DNA of 64,000 bases. Source: Chitinophaga oryzae (GTDB lineage Bacteria; Bacteroidota; Bacteroidia; Chitinophagales; Chitinophagaceae). The position numbers and the translations under genes are program-made. Every line of letters starts with the position of its first letter. Position 1 is the stretch's first letter. Location of the stretch: contig NZ_CP051204.2 of the NCBI RefSeq assembly GCF_012516375.2, positions 744,001-808,000 of the forward strand, in the 5' to 3' direction. This document shows, one piece after another, positions 1-8,611 of the stretch. The notes below the pieces were generated by a model. The model saw only the letters and a list, made by a program, of their open reading frames with translations. It had not been told where the DNA came from and searched no databases.

Positions 1-664
1 CTGGAATTGAAGGATAAGTACAGGTTACAGTGCTATAAAGCGACGGTCCACCGTATGAGCCAACTATAGTTACAATGCTATTGCAGACTCCACCCCATGT
101 GCAGGTAAAGTAATAATAGCATTGAGGATCAGCAGCATTTATGTCATTGGAAATAGCCGCCTTTCTGTATTTTTCATTCCCAAAGTGTAAAACATAGCTT
201 TTATGGGTTTGAAGATTTTCTAACAGTAGATCTCCTATAAAGCCTGGTATTGATGGATCTCTGGCATCCATCGCTGTCGCTTTAAAAAAGTTTGTTTTAC
301 CATTTTTCTGCTCAGCTAGGATATAATTTCTTCCAGCATTTTTATATACATAATTGAATGGGATGCCATACGTGTAGAGCTTGGGCAAAAGCCTTATATA
401 AGTATAGACAGCAGAATCCCCTTGTTTTATTTGGTAAGCCCGCTTCCAGTAGGGGTATAGAACCTGCGTAACAGAATCATTTAAATTTACTTCTAAGCTT
501 GATTGATAATTTAATGCAGTAAATTGGTTTTTAATCTCTTCAATTTCCACGGATAAGCCTCTCGGTTTAAGTTCGATTTCTCTATTATTCTTTTTGCAGC
601 TTTGAACAATAACAAATCCAATTAGGATCAGGGTCATTACAACGAAGAGTGTTATCTTTTTCAT
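1..664 (-). CDS. Lipoprotein, C-terminus cut off by window edge
   Basis: Reading leftward from an ATG at 662-664 the frame stays open for 221 codons to the window edge, so the C-terminus is missing. Residues 1-22 are hydrophobic and end in a lipobox-like VQSC (Cys23), so a lipid-anchored envelope protein is expected. Later come Cys182, Cys188, Cys194 and Cys215. The layout (lipobox, a region with P.WK.A, then a Cys cluster containing Y(F/T)TC) matches the lipoprotein at 4242-5486, so the two look like one family with different C-termini. The function is not recognised. That it could be a polymorphic surface protein or toxin carrier is an inference from the shared N-terminus only. Confidence 0.7.
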   Translation of the reverse strand, partial: MKKITLFVVMTLILIGFVIVQSCKKNNREIELKPRGLSVEIEEIKNQFTALNYQSSLEVNLNDSVTQVLYPYWKRAYQIKQGDSAVYTYIRLLPKLYTYGIPFNYVYKNAGRNYILAEQKNGKTNFFKATAMDARDPSIPGFIGDLLLENLQTHKSYVLHFGNEKYRKAAISNDINAADPQCYYYFTCTWGGVCNSIVTIVGSYGGPSLYSTVTCTYPSIP

Positions 665-1240
665 GGTAAATGCATGTTTTAAAGAAGACTTTCGAAAGGG
701 TCACTATTTGGGTATTACTCTGGGGGGTACTGATTTTGGTTCTTCTACATAAATTTAGAAGAAAATAGGAAATGAATAAAAATATTAGACGGTTTTGTCT
801 CAGAATATTCTCTTGTGGAAGAGATGTCAACCTATGCAACTTTGTTGATATATATTATATTTATATTATAATGAAAAGTGCATTTTAGCTAGGTCTAAAC
901 GTATTATCGGGGTACCTAACCTATTGAAAAACTATAATCTAAATAAACTCTGGTGAAACAAAAAATAAAACATTAGTCAAATGCGGTTAATTTCGAAACA
1001 TAATGCTCCTGCTCGAGCCCAAGTAAGGATTTGACCCTTTTGATCGGAGATATTAACGCCAGTCTATTCTATTTCAGACCTAATACTACATCGTGCACTT
1101 AAGGGCAAAATATCGGCTAGTTTAATTACCCAAAACCCATGAACTATAGAATGATGGCGTACGTTGTAGGTTCAGAATATGAAGCGGACACATGGTTGCC
1201 GTATCGCTGTGTCTTTCTATCAGAAAAAAATTGCCTCAAA
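665..1240. other. AT-rich divergent intergenic region
   Basis: This stretch separates the leftward lipoprotein from the rightward hybrid kinase. It is AT-rich with short T/A tracts around 845-880. I see no convincing gene, no RNA gene and no clear TAnnTTTG box. It should hold the promoters of both flanking genes. An upstream ATG at 1139, in frame with the kinase, would use its last 100 bases. Confidence 0.4.
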
Positions 1241-3019
1241 ATGAAAACAACAACCATTTTACCCCGGCCAGTAATTCAACTTTTGAATACTGGAGTTCAT
1301 CTCGCAAAAAGCGCTGAAGCCCAACGTGCGGTGGTCCTGATCAACGCGGCCGCCACTTTGACATGTATATTGGCCCTGATTACAGGATTGACCATATACT
1401 ATATTACAAGCTCAATTCCAATGCTTTTAGGTGTATTAGCAGAAACATCCTGTTTTGTCGGTGTAATCGTTCTGAACAAATATGGGAGGCATAATTTGGC
1501 TGCCGGTGTTACGTTGCTTATTCATTGCACATTTGCTTTGTACTTTGGCGCCCTACTAGGACCTGCTATGCCTCTAGAGTTGATAACTGTCTTTCTACTT
1601 AGCTTTTTGACAGGTGGATGCTATTTGATATACAGGGACAAAAAAATTAGGGTGTATCTACTAGTTATCATCTTGATCGTGTTTTCTGTTATGTTGACAA
1701 ATAACTATACGAAGCTAGTGGAACCCATCCACATACAATCTGGGCCGTTCTTATTGATAAAAGGGTTTTGTTGTATTAGTATTTTGACTCTGATGGGTTT
1801 TGTTGTCGTGGAGATCATTAACCAGAATGATAAGCATAAGGACCAGGCAGCTCTGAAACTAATTGAATTGAAACAGGAAAATAAAGAAATCGTCGCTGAA
1901 TCCGAAAAGCGGATTAATTATCTTTATGAAGCGGCACATGATATGAGAACACCTATAAGCGCTGTAATATCCTTTGCAGAAACTATAGAATGGGACAAAG
2001 TTAACAATCCAGATGTTGTTGATACTATCACAAAAATTTCCAAGTCTGGTACCATTGCCCGTGAAATTCTCAACAATACGTTGGACCTTGCAAAGCTAGC
2101 TACCGGGGAATTTGATGTCGTTAATTTGGCTCCCATGGATTTGAGGGCAACTATTAATGATTGTCTTCTGGTTAACAGCCATTTTGCTAGCAAATGCAAC
2201 TCTCACATTGCTCTCAACTACGGAAAGCTTCCCACCTATATTATTAGCGATGGTCTATTTATCAAACGACTTCTTAACAATGTATTTAGCAATGCAATTA
2301 AGTTTTCTCCAGAGGGTTCCCAAATTGATCTTTCAATAGCAATAACAGAGGAAAAGTTGCAAGAAAGGTTGCTATTTACCGTAAGTAATCCATCGAAAAT
2401 ACCTATTGATGAAATTCATCAGAAAATTGGCAGGTTCAAATCGGAGCGTAATCAGTTTGAAAATACTGGATTGGGAATTGGCATTATAAAGGAATTAGTG
2501 AAGAAGCTCAAAGGCAGTTGTCTAATGGAAACAGATGCCAAGAATGTACACTTCCATTTCAAGATCCCATTTACTGAATGTAGTCCGGAACAGATTGCTA
2601 GCTTAAAAGAAATGAACAAATCTTCCTTATTTAAAGATGCAAAAGACCTACTTGTGGGCCGTAGCGTTATAATAATTGAAGACGATAGTATGATGACTTT
2701 TTATTTGTCTAAGTGGTGTATCAGGCAACAAGCTAGTTATCGCACCTATAAGGATGGAAACGAGGGCTTAAATGCCTTGATGGAAGGTAGTTTGCCCGAT
2801 TTGCTGATTCTTGACCACAAAATCCCAGGATTAACCGGGGATCTTATTTTATATAACCTTCGTTATAAAGATGGTTTCGAAAGGATGAAAATAATCATTA
2901 ATTCCGCATGTAGTGACCCCGCAATACACCTTCGATACAAACAATTTCCAGGCATAACTTTTTTAACCAAGCCGTTAGACTTGGCAGTAATGAATGCTGC
3001 CATAGTGCGGTGGTTTTAA
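1241..3019 (+). CDS. Membrane hybrid sensor histidine kinase with C-terminal receiver
   Basis: This is a two-component hybrid kinase. Numbering from an in-frame ATG at 1139, residues about 65-225 form roughly six membrane segments. A HisKA dimerisation region follows with the phospho-acceptor His267 in AAHDMRTPI. The ATPase domain has its N box at about 380-389 and a reduced glycine loop (GLGIG, 444-448). The receiver at about 508-625 has the acidic pair ED515-516, phosphoacceptor Asp559 and Lys611. I chose the ATG at 1241 because the extra 34 residues are not hydrophobic and the related kinase at 14194 lacks them; 1139 remains possible. The usual D-x-G of the ATPase G1 box is not evident. 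It lies about 120 bp before a UbiA-fold gene on the same strand. The signal sensed is unknown. Confidence 0.88.
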   Translation: MKTTTILPRPVIQLLNTGVHLAKSAEAQRAVVLINAAATLTCILALITGLTIYYITSSIPMLLGVLAETSCFVGVIVLNKYGRHNLAAGVTLLIHCTFALYFGALLGPAMPLELITVFLLSFLTGGCYLIYRDKKIRVYLLVIILIVFSVMLTNNYTKLVEPIHIQSGPFLLIKGFCCISILTLMGFVVVEIINQNDKHKDQAALKLIELKQENKEIVAESEKRINYLYEAAHDMRTPISAVISFAETIEWDKVNNPDVVDTITKISKSGTIAREILNNTLDLAKLATGEFDVVNLAPMDLRATINDCLLVNSHFASKCNSHIALNYGKLPTYIISDGLFIKRLLNNVFSNAIKFSPEGSQIDLSIAITEEKLQERLLFTVSNPSKIPIDEIHQKIGRFKSERNQFENTGLGIGIIKELVKKLKGSCLMETDAKNVHFHFKIPFTECSPEQIASLKEMNKSSLFKDAKDLLVGRSVIIIEDDSMMTFYLSKWCIRQQASYRTYKDGNEGLNALMEGSLPDLLILDHKIPGLTGDLILYNLRYKDGFERMKIIINSACSDPAIHLRYKQFPGITFLTKPLDLAVMNAAIVRWF

Positions 3020-3140
3020 GCTTGCATTTTTATCTATAAATCAATTTTATAAACATTGTATGTATATTTAATTTAACTTTATTTATTGAGGCAATATTGA
3101 ACGCTAATGCTTAAATTTGGAGTACCAAATTTTTTGCCCT

Positions 3141-4052
3141 ATGGGCATGGTGCGCATCCTCAACACCGCTATCTCTCTTCCTGCCAAGGAAGCATACATT
3201 ATCTTCTTGTTCATCAGGAATGATATTTGGGATACTGTTATTCCAACTTTTCTCACTTTTATCGCTGCCTTTTTCTACAATCGGGAATCCTGGCGCCAAT
3301 TTCCCACGATGCTACTTTACGCCAGTATCTATAACCTGCTATACATTCTTACCTTTTGTATCGCAAACCAGGTAAACGGAGTGGAGGAAGATCGTCTAAA
3401 CAAGCCATACCGCCCCTTAGTAAGGGGAGTTCTAACGGTCAGAGAGGCTGAAAAAAGGTCCTATATCTATAATGCGCTTTTCCTTTTCACTGCTTACTTG
3501 CTTGATGTGTTTTGGTATGCACTTAGTTGGCAGCTGGTCACATTAATGATGTGCAATTGGGGCTTTAGTAATCATTGGTTCCTAAAAAATGTATTCTGTA
3601 TTTCAATTGGCACTATTTTACTACTCGGTGCGCAGTGGCGTATAGTCGGGGATGAAATTCAATTGCAGATATGGAATTTTATTTTCTTTTTGAGCTTTTG
3701 GGCTGGAGCTGGGCTACCGCTACAGGATTTTAGGGACCAGGACGGCGACCGGTATATGCGCCGAAAAACCCTTCCATTGGTGCTTGGCGACCTGCCGGCA
3801 CGCCGGTATATGATTGCTCACATGATGCTTCTTTCTCCGTTGCTGTACTTCTTTACCATCGCTACCCAAATAGATGACGCTAGCGAAATTTCATCCCCGA
3901 AAATGATCCTGGTAACTACCGCCCAAGTGCTGTGGCATTGGATCATTGCACTACGCATTTGGTTGTATCGTAATCCAGCTGCAGATGATACTTCTTATCA
4001 CTACTTCGTATGCCTGTTCTGTGTAACAATACCAATGATCTGTTTTTTATAA
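3141..4052 (+). CDS. UbiA-superfamily membrane protein, possible UbiA-type terpene cyclase
   Basis: This polytopic membrane protein has the two Asp-rich motifs of the UbiA prenyltransferase fold. Numbering from a TTG at 3117, the first is N84-xxx-G88-xxx-D92 followed by NKPYRPL. The second is D204FRDQDGD211 followed by RRKTLP. Ordinary UbiA enzymes carry NDxxDxxxD at the first site. Here the second and third positions are Gln and Gly, a pattern I associate from memory with membrane-bound UbiA-type terpene cyclases such as fungal Fma-TC. The membership is clear, but cyclase versus prenyl transfer is inference. I chose the ATG at 3141; TTG at 3117 and ATG at 3147 are alternatives. It follows the hybrid kinase on the same strand, and a class I terpene synthase lies 12 kb away. 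Confidence 0.75.
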   Translation: MGMVRILNTAISLPAKEAYIIFLFIRNDIWDTVIPTFLTFIAAFFYNRESWRQFPTMLLYASIYNLLYILTFCIANQVNGVEEDRLNKPYRPLVRGVLTVREAEKRSYIYNALFLFTAYLLDVFWYALSWQLVTLMMCNWGFSNHWFLKNVFCISIGTILLLGAQWRIVGDEIQLQIWNFIFFLSFWAGAGLPLQDFRDQDGDRYMRRKTLPLVLGDLPARRYMIAHMMLLSPLLYFFTIATQIDDASEISSPKMILVTTAQVLWHWIIALRIWLYRNPAADDTSYHYFVCLFCVTIPMICFL

Positions 4053-4241
4053 GAATGCGTATATCTATTTTTCGGTTCTGATGAAATATCCTATATTCGG
4101 TGTATAACTCTAAAGCTCTCAGTTTAACCCGAAGAGCGAATCGTCGATAGAAGGTATTGTCAGGTTAACCATCCATTCGCGCAGATTTCCCGCACGGGAA
4201 GATTTCCAGGTTGTTTTTTCTATTAACCCTCAATATTTTGT

Positions 4242-5486
4242 ATGAAAACATGTTTAACAACCCTTTATGTATTTTGCTGTATTATTGTTGTCCTTTCACT
4301 GTCCTGTAGCAAAAGAGACGTACGACAGGTACCCGATGAGTTCTTTCTAGACGCAAGATCTTACTTTGAAAGTTCAGTTCTTCCCGGCAGCCAAGGAGGG
4401 ACGAAAATAGCCGTTGATCAGTTGTTGCTAGAAAAATCACCAAATTGGAAGGAAGCCCGTATCCAGGAGCTACCTAGAGGAAAGACGGTCGTAGTACCCT
4501 TAAAGCATAAGGACACGACGCAATATGCGACAGTTATTGGCGGAACCTTTAAATGCCCCTTGGATAAGATCGGCTATCTGCTTCTTTCCAAAGACAAGGG
4601 CCACTTCAGGGCGGAAGTAATTTATAAGATACCTGATACCGCTAGGGTAACGGAAAAATTCTCTGGTATCGTGCTTATCGAAACCTGGGACGGCAGGTTC
4701 CTGGACGGTTACCGGTACCGCAACGACAGTGTCTTCAGGGTATCAACGCAGCTCCTCCCCGGGGGCCTGCAAACGAATTCATGGCAGACTACCTGTGAAG
4801 AAGTCGATTGGTACACCTGTGCCTACTCTGCAAACACAGACGTTTACTGTAATTATAGTCATACAACGAAGCATTGTATCGACAATCCGGACAACGGCAG
4901 CGGAACACCAACCGGAGGCGGTGTTGGCGGTGCTGGTGGCGGCGCTGGTACCCCAGTGTACCCAGGCCGTACCCCGGCCGACAGCGATCCCGCTACACGG
5001 CCAAGAAGGGAACCAACAGAGCCTACGGGCAAGTTAGATATCTGCAAAAAATCGTTTGTCTTTAAAAAAGTGATCAGCTTGGATCCTAATGGTTTCGGCG
5101 GATGGCAGATCGCCGCAGTTTCGAACGTTCACATGAATCTTGTCGATCCCGGCGACGGGGTATTAAAGATAGTTAGGCCTGGTCCGGTGCTTTACTTTGG
5201 TTTTCCCATTGTTCGGTCCAATAAGACGTTTTACTCTACAGCTCGTGCGGCAGAGCTGGCTGTAGAAATAGACAATAAAGCGTTGCTCGATGTGATGGCT
5301 AGATATCATTCTGGTAAGCCGATTGATTGGGAAGGAATGAATGCGTTATACAGGGAAAAACTAAATGAATATGCTAAGCAGTACGGAGGCAGGGTTACCT
5401 TGAGTCCAGGTATCGGCAATTTGACGGAAGACCTTCCGGTTACCCCAGCGAAATATTCCGGCATAGCGGGTATAGGATGTCTCTAA
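4242..5486 (+). CDS. Lipoprotein with Cys cluster, Gly/Pro linker and separate C-terminal domain
   Basis: The product has an N-terminal hydrophobic segment with lipobox LSLSC (Cys22), so it is likely a lipoprotein. Residues about 30-180 form an N-terminal domain resembling that of the truncated lipoprotein at 1-664. A cluster Cys185, Cys193, Cys203, Cys212 follows. A low-complexity Gly/Thr/Pro linker spans about 217-264, and an unrecognised C-terminal domain runs from 265 to 414. A conserved N-terminus, flexible linker and divergent C-terminus is the layout of polymorphic toxins and surface-displayed effectors, but no catalytic motif is visible. A strong hairpin terminator at 5501 separates it from the exported protein at 5550, which could be its partner. 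Function unknown. Confidence 0.8.
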   Translation: MKTCLTTLYVFCCIIVVLSLSCSKRDVRQVPDEFFLDARSYFESSVLPGSQGGTKIAVDQLLLEKSPNWKEARIQELPRGKTVVVPLKHKDTTQYATVIGGTFKCPLDKIGYLLLSKDKGHFRAEVIYKIPDTARVTEKFSGIVLIETWDGRFLDGYRYRNDSVFRVSTQLLPGGLQTNSWQTTCEEVDWYTCAYSANTDVYCNYSHTTKHCIDNPDNGSGTPTGGGVGGAGGGAGTPVYPGRTPADSDPATRPRREPTEPTGKLDICKKSFVFKKVISLDPNGFGGWQIAAVSNVHMNLVDPGDGVLKIVRPGPVLYFGFPIVRSNKTFYSTARAAELAVEIDNKALLDVMARYHSGKPIDWEGMNALYREKLNEYAKQYGGRVTLSPGIGNLTEDLPVTPAKYSGIAGIGCL

Positions 5487-5500
5487 TAACAGCGTTATAA

Positions 5501-5534
5501 TATAGGGTGGCATAGCCACCCTATATTAATTTTT
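5501..5534 (+). terminator. Hairpin terminator after the lipoprotein gene
   Basis: A perfect 11-bp stem (TATAGGGTGGC, 5501-5511, with its complement at 5515-5525) closes a 3-nt loop and is followed by TTAATTTTT. It sits 15 bp after the stop codon at 5486. Confidence 0.75.
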
Positions 5535-5549
5535 GGTATATTACAATAA

Positions 5550-6095
5550 ATGATAAAATTATTTTCATTATTCACCATGTCCATGATGTTATACATGTCA
5601 GCGGAAGCCCAAATTACGGCGATCGGCATAAACCATGTCCACTTGCATACTCCGATTAGTGAAATTGCAAGGAAGGTGCGGTTCCTTGATTCGCCATACC
5701 GGAAATTCTTCAGCGCAAAACCAGCAAACAATTTCTATTTTTTATTTATGGACCAGGAGGAGGACAGCAGTAATATCGTAAGGTTCCTGATTGCACAGAC
5801 GGGGAAAGCGGGAACCATCATCAAGCTGTATGCGTATCTCGAAGCTAATGATCTTAAGCGTCTGATCGATCAAATCAATACCTTCAGCAATAAACATACA
5901 ATAGCAACCAGTAGTATCGGGGAGCAATTCGGTAGCTTTGTACACGGCTGGTCCACCGATGCTGGTACGACGATACTTGCCGGCCGCAGTGGTATATGGG
6001 ATCAAACCGTTGGCTTTGTGCCTACGATCGTTTCTATCTTTTACAAATCGGATCTTGATGAAATTGATGGCACCTTTGTCGATACGAAAAAATAG
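5550..6095 (+). CDS. Small exported protein of unknown function
   Basis: The 181-residue product starts with a cleavable signal peptide (residues 1-21, ending SAEAQ), so it should be periplasmic or secreted. The mature part is soluble and mixed alpha/beta by appearance. It contains GINHVHLHTP near the mature N-terminus, but I recognise no family. It lies just behind the lipoprotein terminator and in the same direction. An exported protein directly after a candidate displayed effector could be an immunity or accessory partner; this is inference from position only. Confidence 0.6.
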   Translation: MIKLFSLFTMSMMLYMSAEAQITAIGINHVHLHTPISEIARKVRFLDSPYRKFFSAKPANNFYFLFMDQEEDSSNIVRFLIAQTGKAGTIIKLYAYLEANDLKRLIDQINTFSNKHTIATSSIGEQFGSFVHGWSTDAGTTILAGRSGIWDQTVGFVPTIVSIFYKSDLDEIDGTFVDTKK

Positions 6096-6149
6096 CAATA
6101 GTACTTTTTTGCGTAATGTTCGTTCTATTTAAAAGCAGCTATTGGATTT

Positions 6150-6824
6150 ATGTACAAGTTGAAAAAATATTCTGTGCCGGAATATGCAGAAATGGTGTGG
6201 ACGATATGTAATAAGCAATTCTCTATAGAGCATTTTAATAACCTTAGGTTTTTGAGTAAAACCAGAATGGAAATAGGTGACGCGAAATATGTTCTTACTG
6301 AGCATGACAGGCGGGAAGTTGACAATGCTATGATGCACCGGATCATGCGCATATGTGTGACGCAGGTTAACCTTGGAAGAGTACCTGAAGTTTACTGGTG
6401 TGGAGATTCCGGTTTCTCACCTCATGTTTCTGGAAGAGACGGCTTCCTACCGTTGGACGTTGGTGGTTTTGCGGAGGTACTGCACAACAATGATATTGAA
6501 CTAAGGAAAAACTACCAGGGACGGCTTATTGCTATCGAGCGGTATATTCATCCTACAGGTGATCCCAATTTTGTTATTCTCCTGGGAACGAAACACTATG
6601 GCAAACTTGTGGAAGTGGATGCACTCATGAATAAAATCAACGAGATTGATCCTGCAGTAAATCCTTCTTACGAGAAGGGGCAAATAACAGGCTTTTACAA
6701 TGGAAGCTATTCCCAAAAATATATATACAGTCTGAGACCTTGTTTTGTAACATTGAATTTTTCAAAACAAGCAATAACCGCCATTGAAAAGGCGATTGGG
6801 GAAATGGTAACACCTCTGGAGTAG
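6150..6824 (+). CDS. Conserved-looking protein of unknown function
   Basis: This 224-residue protein starts at an ATG 55 bp after the preceding gene. It has no signal peptide and no clear membrane segment, so it is probably cytoplasmic. The sequence is well balanced, with a central VPEVYWCGDSGFSPHVSGRDGF segment split by Gly and Asp residues. I do not recognise a domain. It is co-oriented with the exported protein at 5550 and may be part of the same cargo cluster. Confidence 0.55.
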   Translation: MYKLKKYSVPEYAEMVWTICNKQFSIEHFNNLRFLSKTRMEIGDAKYVLTEHDRREVDNAMMHRIMRICVTQVNLGRVPEVYWCGDSGFSPHVSGRDGFLPLDVGGFAEVLHNNDIELRKNYQGRLIAIERYIHPTGDPNFVILLGTKHYGKLVEVDALMNKINEIDPAVNPSYEKGQITGFYNGSYSQKYIYSLRPCFVTLNFSKQAITAIEKAIGEMVTPLE

Positions 6825-6971
6825 AATGACCTTAAATCGGTATGACCTTTTTTGAATTTTTTACCAGATCAGTTTATGTTTAACAGAGATTTGAACTGCC
6901 TTTTCCAGGGCGGTTGTTTATTATCTCATCCTGGGGGTTGGCAGCTATCACGTATTTAATCTATTGCATTA

Positions 6972-7343
6972 ATGGAAAACTCGATGCTCATTTCAAAAAA
7001 ATCATGGAGGCGTTTTGTCTTTTGCAGACGTGACTCAACAACTATTGTTCAGTATTCATATCAGGGAATTACGGTGAGGATTACGGAAGGAACGAACAGA
7101 ACCATCAATATGGTGGCCCCGATGCTTATCGCATATAAAGTAAAAAACATAACCGTTTGGATAACATCTTTACCTGTCCAGGGAAAACTGATGGACCAGT
7201 TTAAACTCGCCGATACGTTCCGGCAATATCATTCATTCAGTCGGAGAATAGCTCCAAAGTACCAACCGGCTAAAATAATGAAGATTGAGCATTGTCCTGT
7301 CCCAGTGGCGGCAGCCCCGGCCATTCCCAGAGCGTGTATTTAG
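6972..7343 (+). CDS. Doubtful ORF converging on the SRAP gene
   Basis: An open frame of 123 codons begins with ATG at 6972. Its last 24 codons overlap the 3' end of the oppositely transcribed SRAP gene. Residues about 20-90 look protein-like, but the tail is alanine/proline-rich and is explained by the opposing gene. It may be a truncated gene whose original C-terminus was replaced when the repair cassette was inserted. Without it, 6825-7269 holds nothing I can name. Confidence 0.3.
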   Translation: MENSMLISKKSWRRFVFCRRDSTTIVQYSYQGITVRITEGTNRTINMVAPMLIAYKVKNITVWITSLPVQGKLMDQFKLADTFRQYHSFSRRIAPKYQPAKIMKIEHCPVPVAAAPAIPRACI

Positions 7344-8061
7344 GCATGCCGTCAGGCCTGACTTTACCGCCCCGGATGGAATACACTGGGTGATATTCCA
7401 GGTCCTTATCTGGAATTTTGTATGCCAGGATTTCTTTCATTTCATTTTCCTGAAGGCTGGCCGAAATCCAGCTTTGGGCCATTTCCTCAGTGAGAAATAG
7501 GGGCATTCTATGCTTGTTGGTTCCGGAATTATGAATCCCAGCCATAGTAGTGTTCGCGCCCGTAGTTAACAACCCAAAGCTGAGGTTTTCGGTTACCACT
7601 CCGTCATTGTCTACTACGGATGCTTGCTGATATAGGCCGGGCAGGTAAAAGGGCTTTCCATCTGGATAGAAAACAAAATACGGGACCATATTTTTGATCC
7701 CATTTACCTTCCGATGTTCATATATGCCATTTACCGGTATCAGTAAACGCCGTTTCCGCAGTTTGTGAGCAAGGGAAGCAGTTTCAGTAAATATCTTTTC
7801 ACTTCTCAAGTTCAACTGGTTATTCCTACGAATGTCTCGCTCTTTTCTGTCGGTTATCCAGGTCGGAAATACTCCCCATTCCATAGTAGTAGCTTCCTGT
7901 CTGCCATCTGTACTAACGATAACACTGCATTCCGGGAAAAGTGGGCCTAGAATCTGCTCATTAAATTCAATGCTATACGCAGGTGTTCTTTTGATTACTA
8001 ATCCTGGAAATGCCTCTTTCGTAATCTGGATATCACTGTGAAATGCTATGTCAACGCACAT
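7270..8061 (-). CDS. SRAP/YedK-HMCES family abasic-site DNA-protein crosslinking protein
   Basis: SRAP proteins trap abasic sites in single-stranded DNA through the N-terminal Cys2 that is exposed after Met removal. The key residues are present: Cys2, Asn84 in LNLRSE, Glu115 in NGIYEH (usual form GFYEW) and His184 in KHRMP. The 263 residues are slightly longer than E. coli YedK. It is the last gene of the leftward repair cassette, starting 4 bp after the stop of the 164-residue gene, so it is surely co-transcribed. SRAP genes commonly travel with translesion polymerases on mobile elements, which fits. Confidence 0.92.
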   Translation of the reverse strand: MCVDIAFHSDIQITKEAFPGLVIKRTPAYSIEFNEQILGPLFPECSVIVSTDGRQEATTMEWGVFPTWITDRKERDIRRNNQLNLRSEKIFTETASLAHKLRKRRLLIPVNGIYEHRKVNGIKNMVPYFVFYPDGKPFYLPGLYQQASVVDNDGVVTENLSFGLLTTGANTTMAGIHNSGTNKHRMPLFLTEEMAQSWISASLQENEMKEILAYKIPDKDLEYHPVYSIRGGKVRPDGMPKYTLWEWPGLPPLGQDNAQSSLF

Positions 8062-8065
8062 AAAA

Positions 8066-8560
8066 CTATGTTTTTAGAATTTGATCAACTGGAATTTTCA
8101 CAGGCTCCTTCTCACTAGCATGAATTTCCGCCATAAGACGACCATATTCAAAGTATAGGTTTACCTGAACAGGACCTTGCAGTGGGGTGGTGTTCGTCTG
8201 CTTTGTAATGTAGGAAACAAATTGTTTTTTGTACTTCGAGTGCATCCGCTTCTTCCAATCTCCTCTTTGAAACGTGTTGATGAAGACGTGGTATTCTGAT
8301 CCCGGTTGAAGCAATGCTTTCAATTTTTCAGCATCTTCAGATACATCCAGCATTTTACCTTCCCCGACCTGAAGATGTTGGTAGTGCACAAGTGCATTTT
8401 CTTTTTTTGAATAACGACTGACCATAAACCCTTTGCCAGAAGGCACACCAGGCCATTCGAACCTCTGTACGATCCAATATTTTTCTCCCATTATTACGCT
8501 AAACTGAATCATTGACTCAGTCAGGCGATCAAAGGGATTATAGAAAAAAGTGGTGCGCAT
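8066..8560 (-). CDS. Small protein of the mutagenesis cassette, function unknown
   Basis: The 164-residue product has no signal peptide or membrane segment. It is rich in aromatic and basic residues (for example KKRMHSKYKKQF near residues 103-114), which would suit nucleic-acid contact, but no family is recognised. It sits between the DnaE-type polymerase and SRAP genes, 51 bp after the first and 4 bp before the second, so it belongs to the repair operon. A role as an accessory factor for the polymerases is inferred from position. Confidence 0.7.
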   Translation of the reverse strand: MRTTFFYNPFDRLTESMIQFSVIMGEKYWIVQRFEWPGVPSGKGFMVSRYSKKENALVHYQHLQVGEGKMLDVSEDAEKLKALLQPGSEYHVFINTFQRGDWKKRMHSKYKKQFVSYITKQTNTTPLQGPVQVNLYFEYGRLMAEIHASEKEPVKIPVDQILKT

Positions 8561-8611
8561 ATTTCTAAATTACGAAATTTTTGTATGTCTGCCTCGAATC
8601 CGGCTTTTCCC

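Noticed and set aside
3117..3140. TTG start for the UbiA-fold protein
   Set aside because: ATG codons at 3141 and 3147 keep the first membrane segment and need no rare start; TTG remains possible.
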